DNA of 64,000 bases. Source: Litomosoides sigmodontis (taxonomy: Eukaryota > Nematoda > Chromadorea > Rhabditida > Onchocercidae). Position 1 is the first letter of the stretch; each line of letters opens with the position of its first letter. The DNA lies in contig OY718805.1 in assembly GCA_963070105.1 (NCBI GenBank), positions 3,592,001 through 3,656,000 on the forward strand, read 5' to 3'. The translations under genes and the position numbers were made by a program. The notes beneath the pieces are model-generated. The model saw nothing but the letters and a program-made list of their open reading frames with translations, made no database searches and was not told the DNA's origin. Positions 63,992 through 64,000 of this stretch are shown here, one piece after another.

Positions 63992-64000
63992 GTAAGTTTT

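Noticed and set aside
1..64000. Search by eye for tRNA B-box patterns (GGTTCGA), CRISPR-like spaced repeats and transposase motifs
   Set aside because: No convincing instance found; a tRNAscan or Rfam/Dfam search would be needed to exclude diverged copies.

Overview
The window is AT-rich, eukaryotic and intron-dense. Exons are short, splice sites follow GT..TTTCAG, and there is no bacterial-style operon structure. The gene content is animal: a Wnt ligand, a forkhead factor, CCR4-NOT and TTT-complex subunits, a Ly6/HOT-type protein and a cuticlin-like ZP protein. This combination, with the base composition and splice sites, points to a parasitic nematode, most likely clade III and possibly filarial. 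The species is an inference. Coordinates given for multi-exon genes are spans of the coding part; exon boundaries come from reading splice sites and checking codon phase by hand.

Layout, left to right. 63-1510 (-): five internal exons of a Wnt gene whose 3' end lies outside the window and whose signal-peptide exon was not found. 7826-8606 (+): a small two-exon Ly6/uPAR-like, probably GPI-anchored protein. 12478-14155 (+): a three-exon secreted protein with only the C-terminal half of a ZP domain. 15597-16274 (-): the 3' exons of an unrecognised protein, possibly a peptide precursor. 16884-20032 (+): a five-exon FoxL-like forkhead gene, with a perfect 29-bp-arm hairpin in one intron. 20559-23013 (-): a type II membrane coiled-coil protein resembling Golgi GOLM1/CASC4 proteins. 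26271-29704 and 31886-34528 (+): two tandem NOT2 (CNOT2) genes, one canonical and one strongly diverged. 36439-41274 (-): an eight-exon C2H2 protein with AEBP2/Jing-like fingers. 57789 to past the end (+): a many-exon HEAT protein matching TTI1.

Between the divergently transcribed zinc-finger and TTI1 genes lies about 16.5 kb with no recognisable gene and many microsatellites. Smaller non-coding stretches separate the other genes.

The genes do not form one pathway. The products cover intercellular signalling (Wnt), surface or secreted proteins (Ly6, ZP, possible peptide precursor), transcription and chromatin (Fox, AEBP2-like), mRNA deadenylation (two NOT2 genes) and PIKK stability (TTI1). 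The most unusual items are the tandem diverged NOT2 paralogue, the ZP-C-only protein, the unidentified dibasic-rich gene with a two-cysteine tail, and the intronic perfect hairpin. No tRNA, rRNA, CRISPR array or intact transposase was seen.
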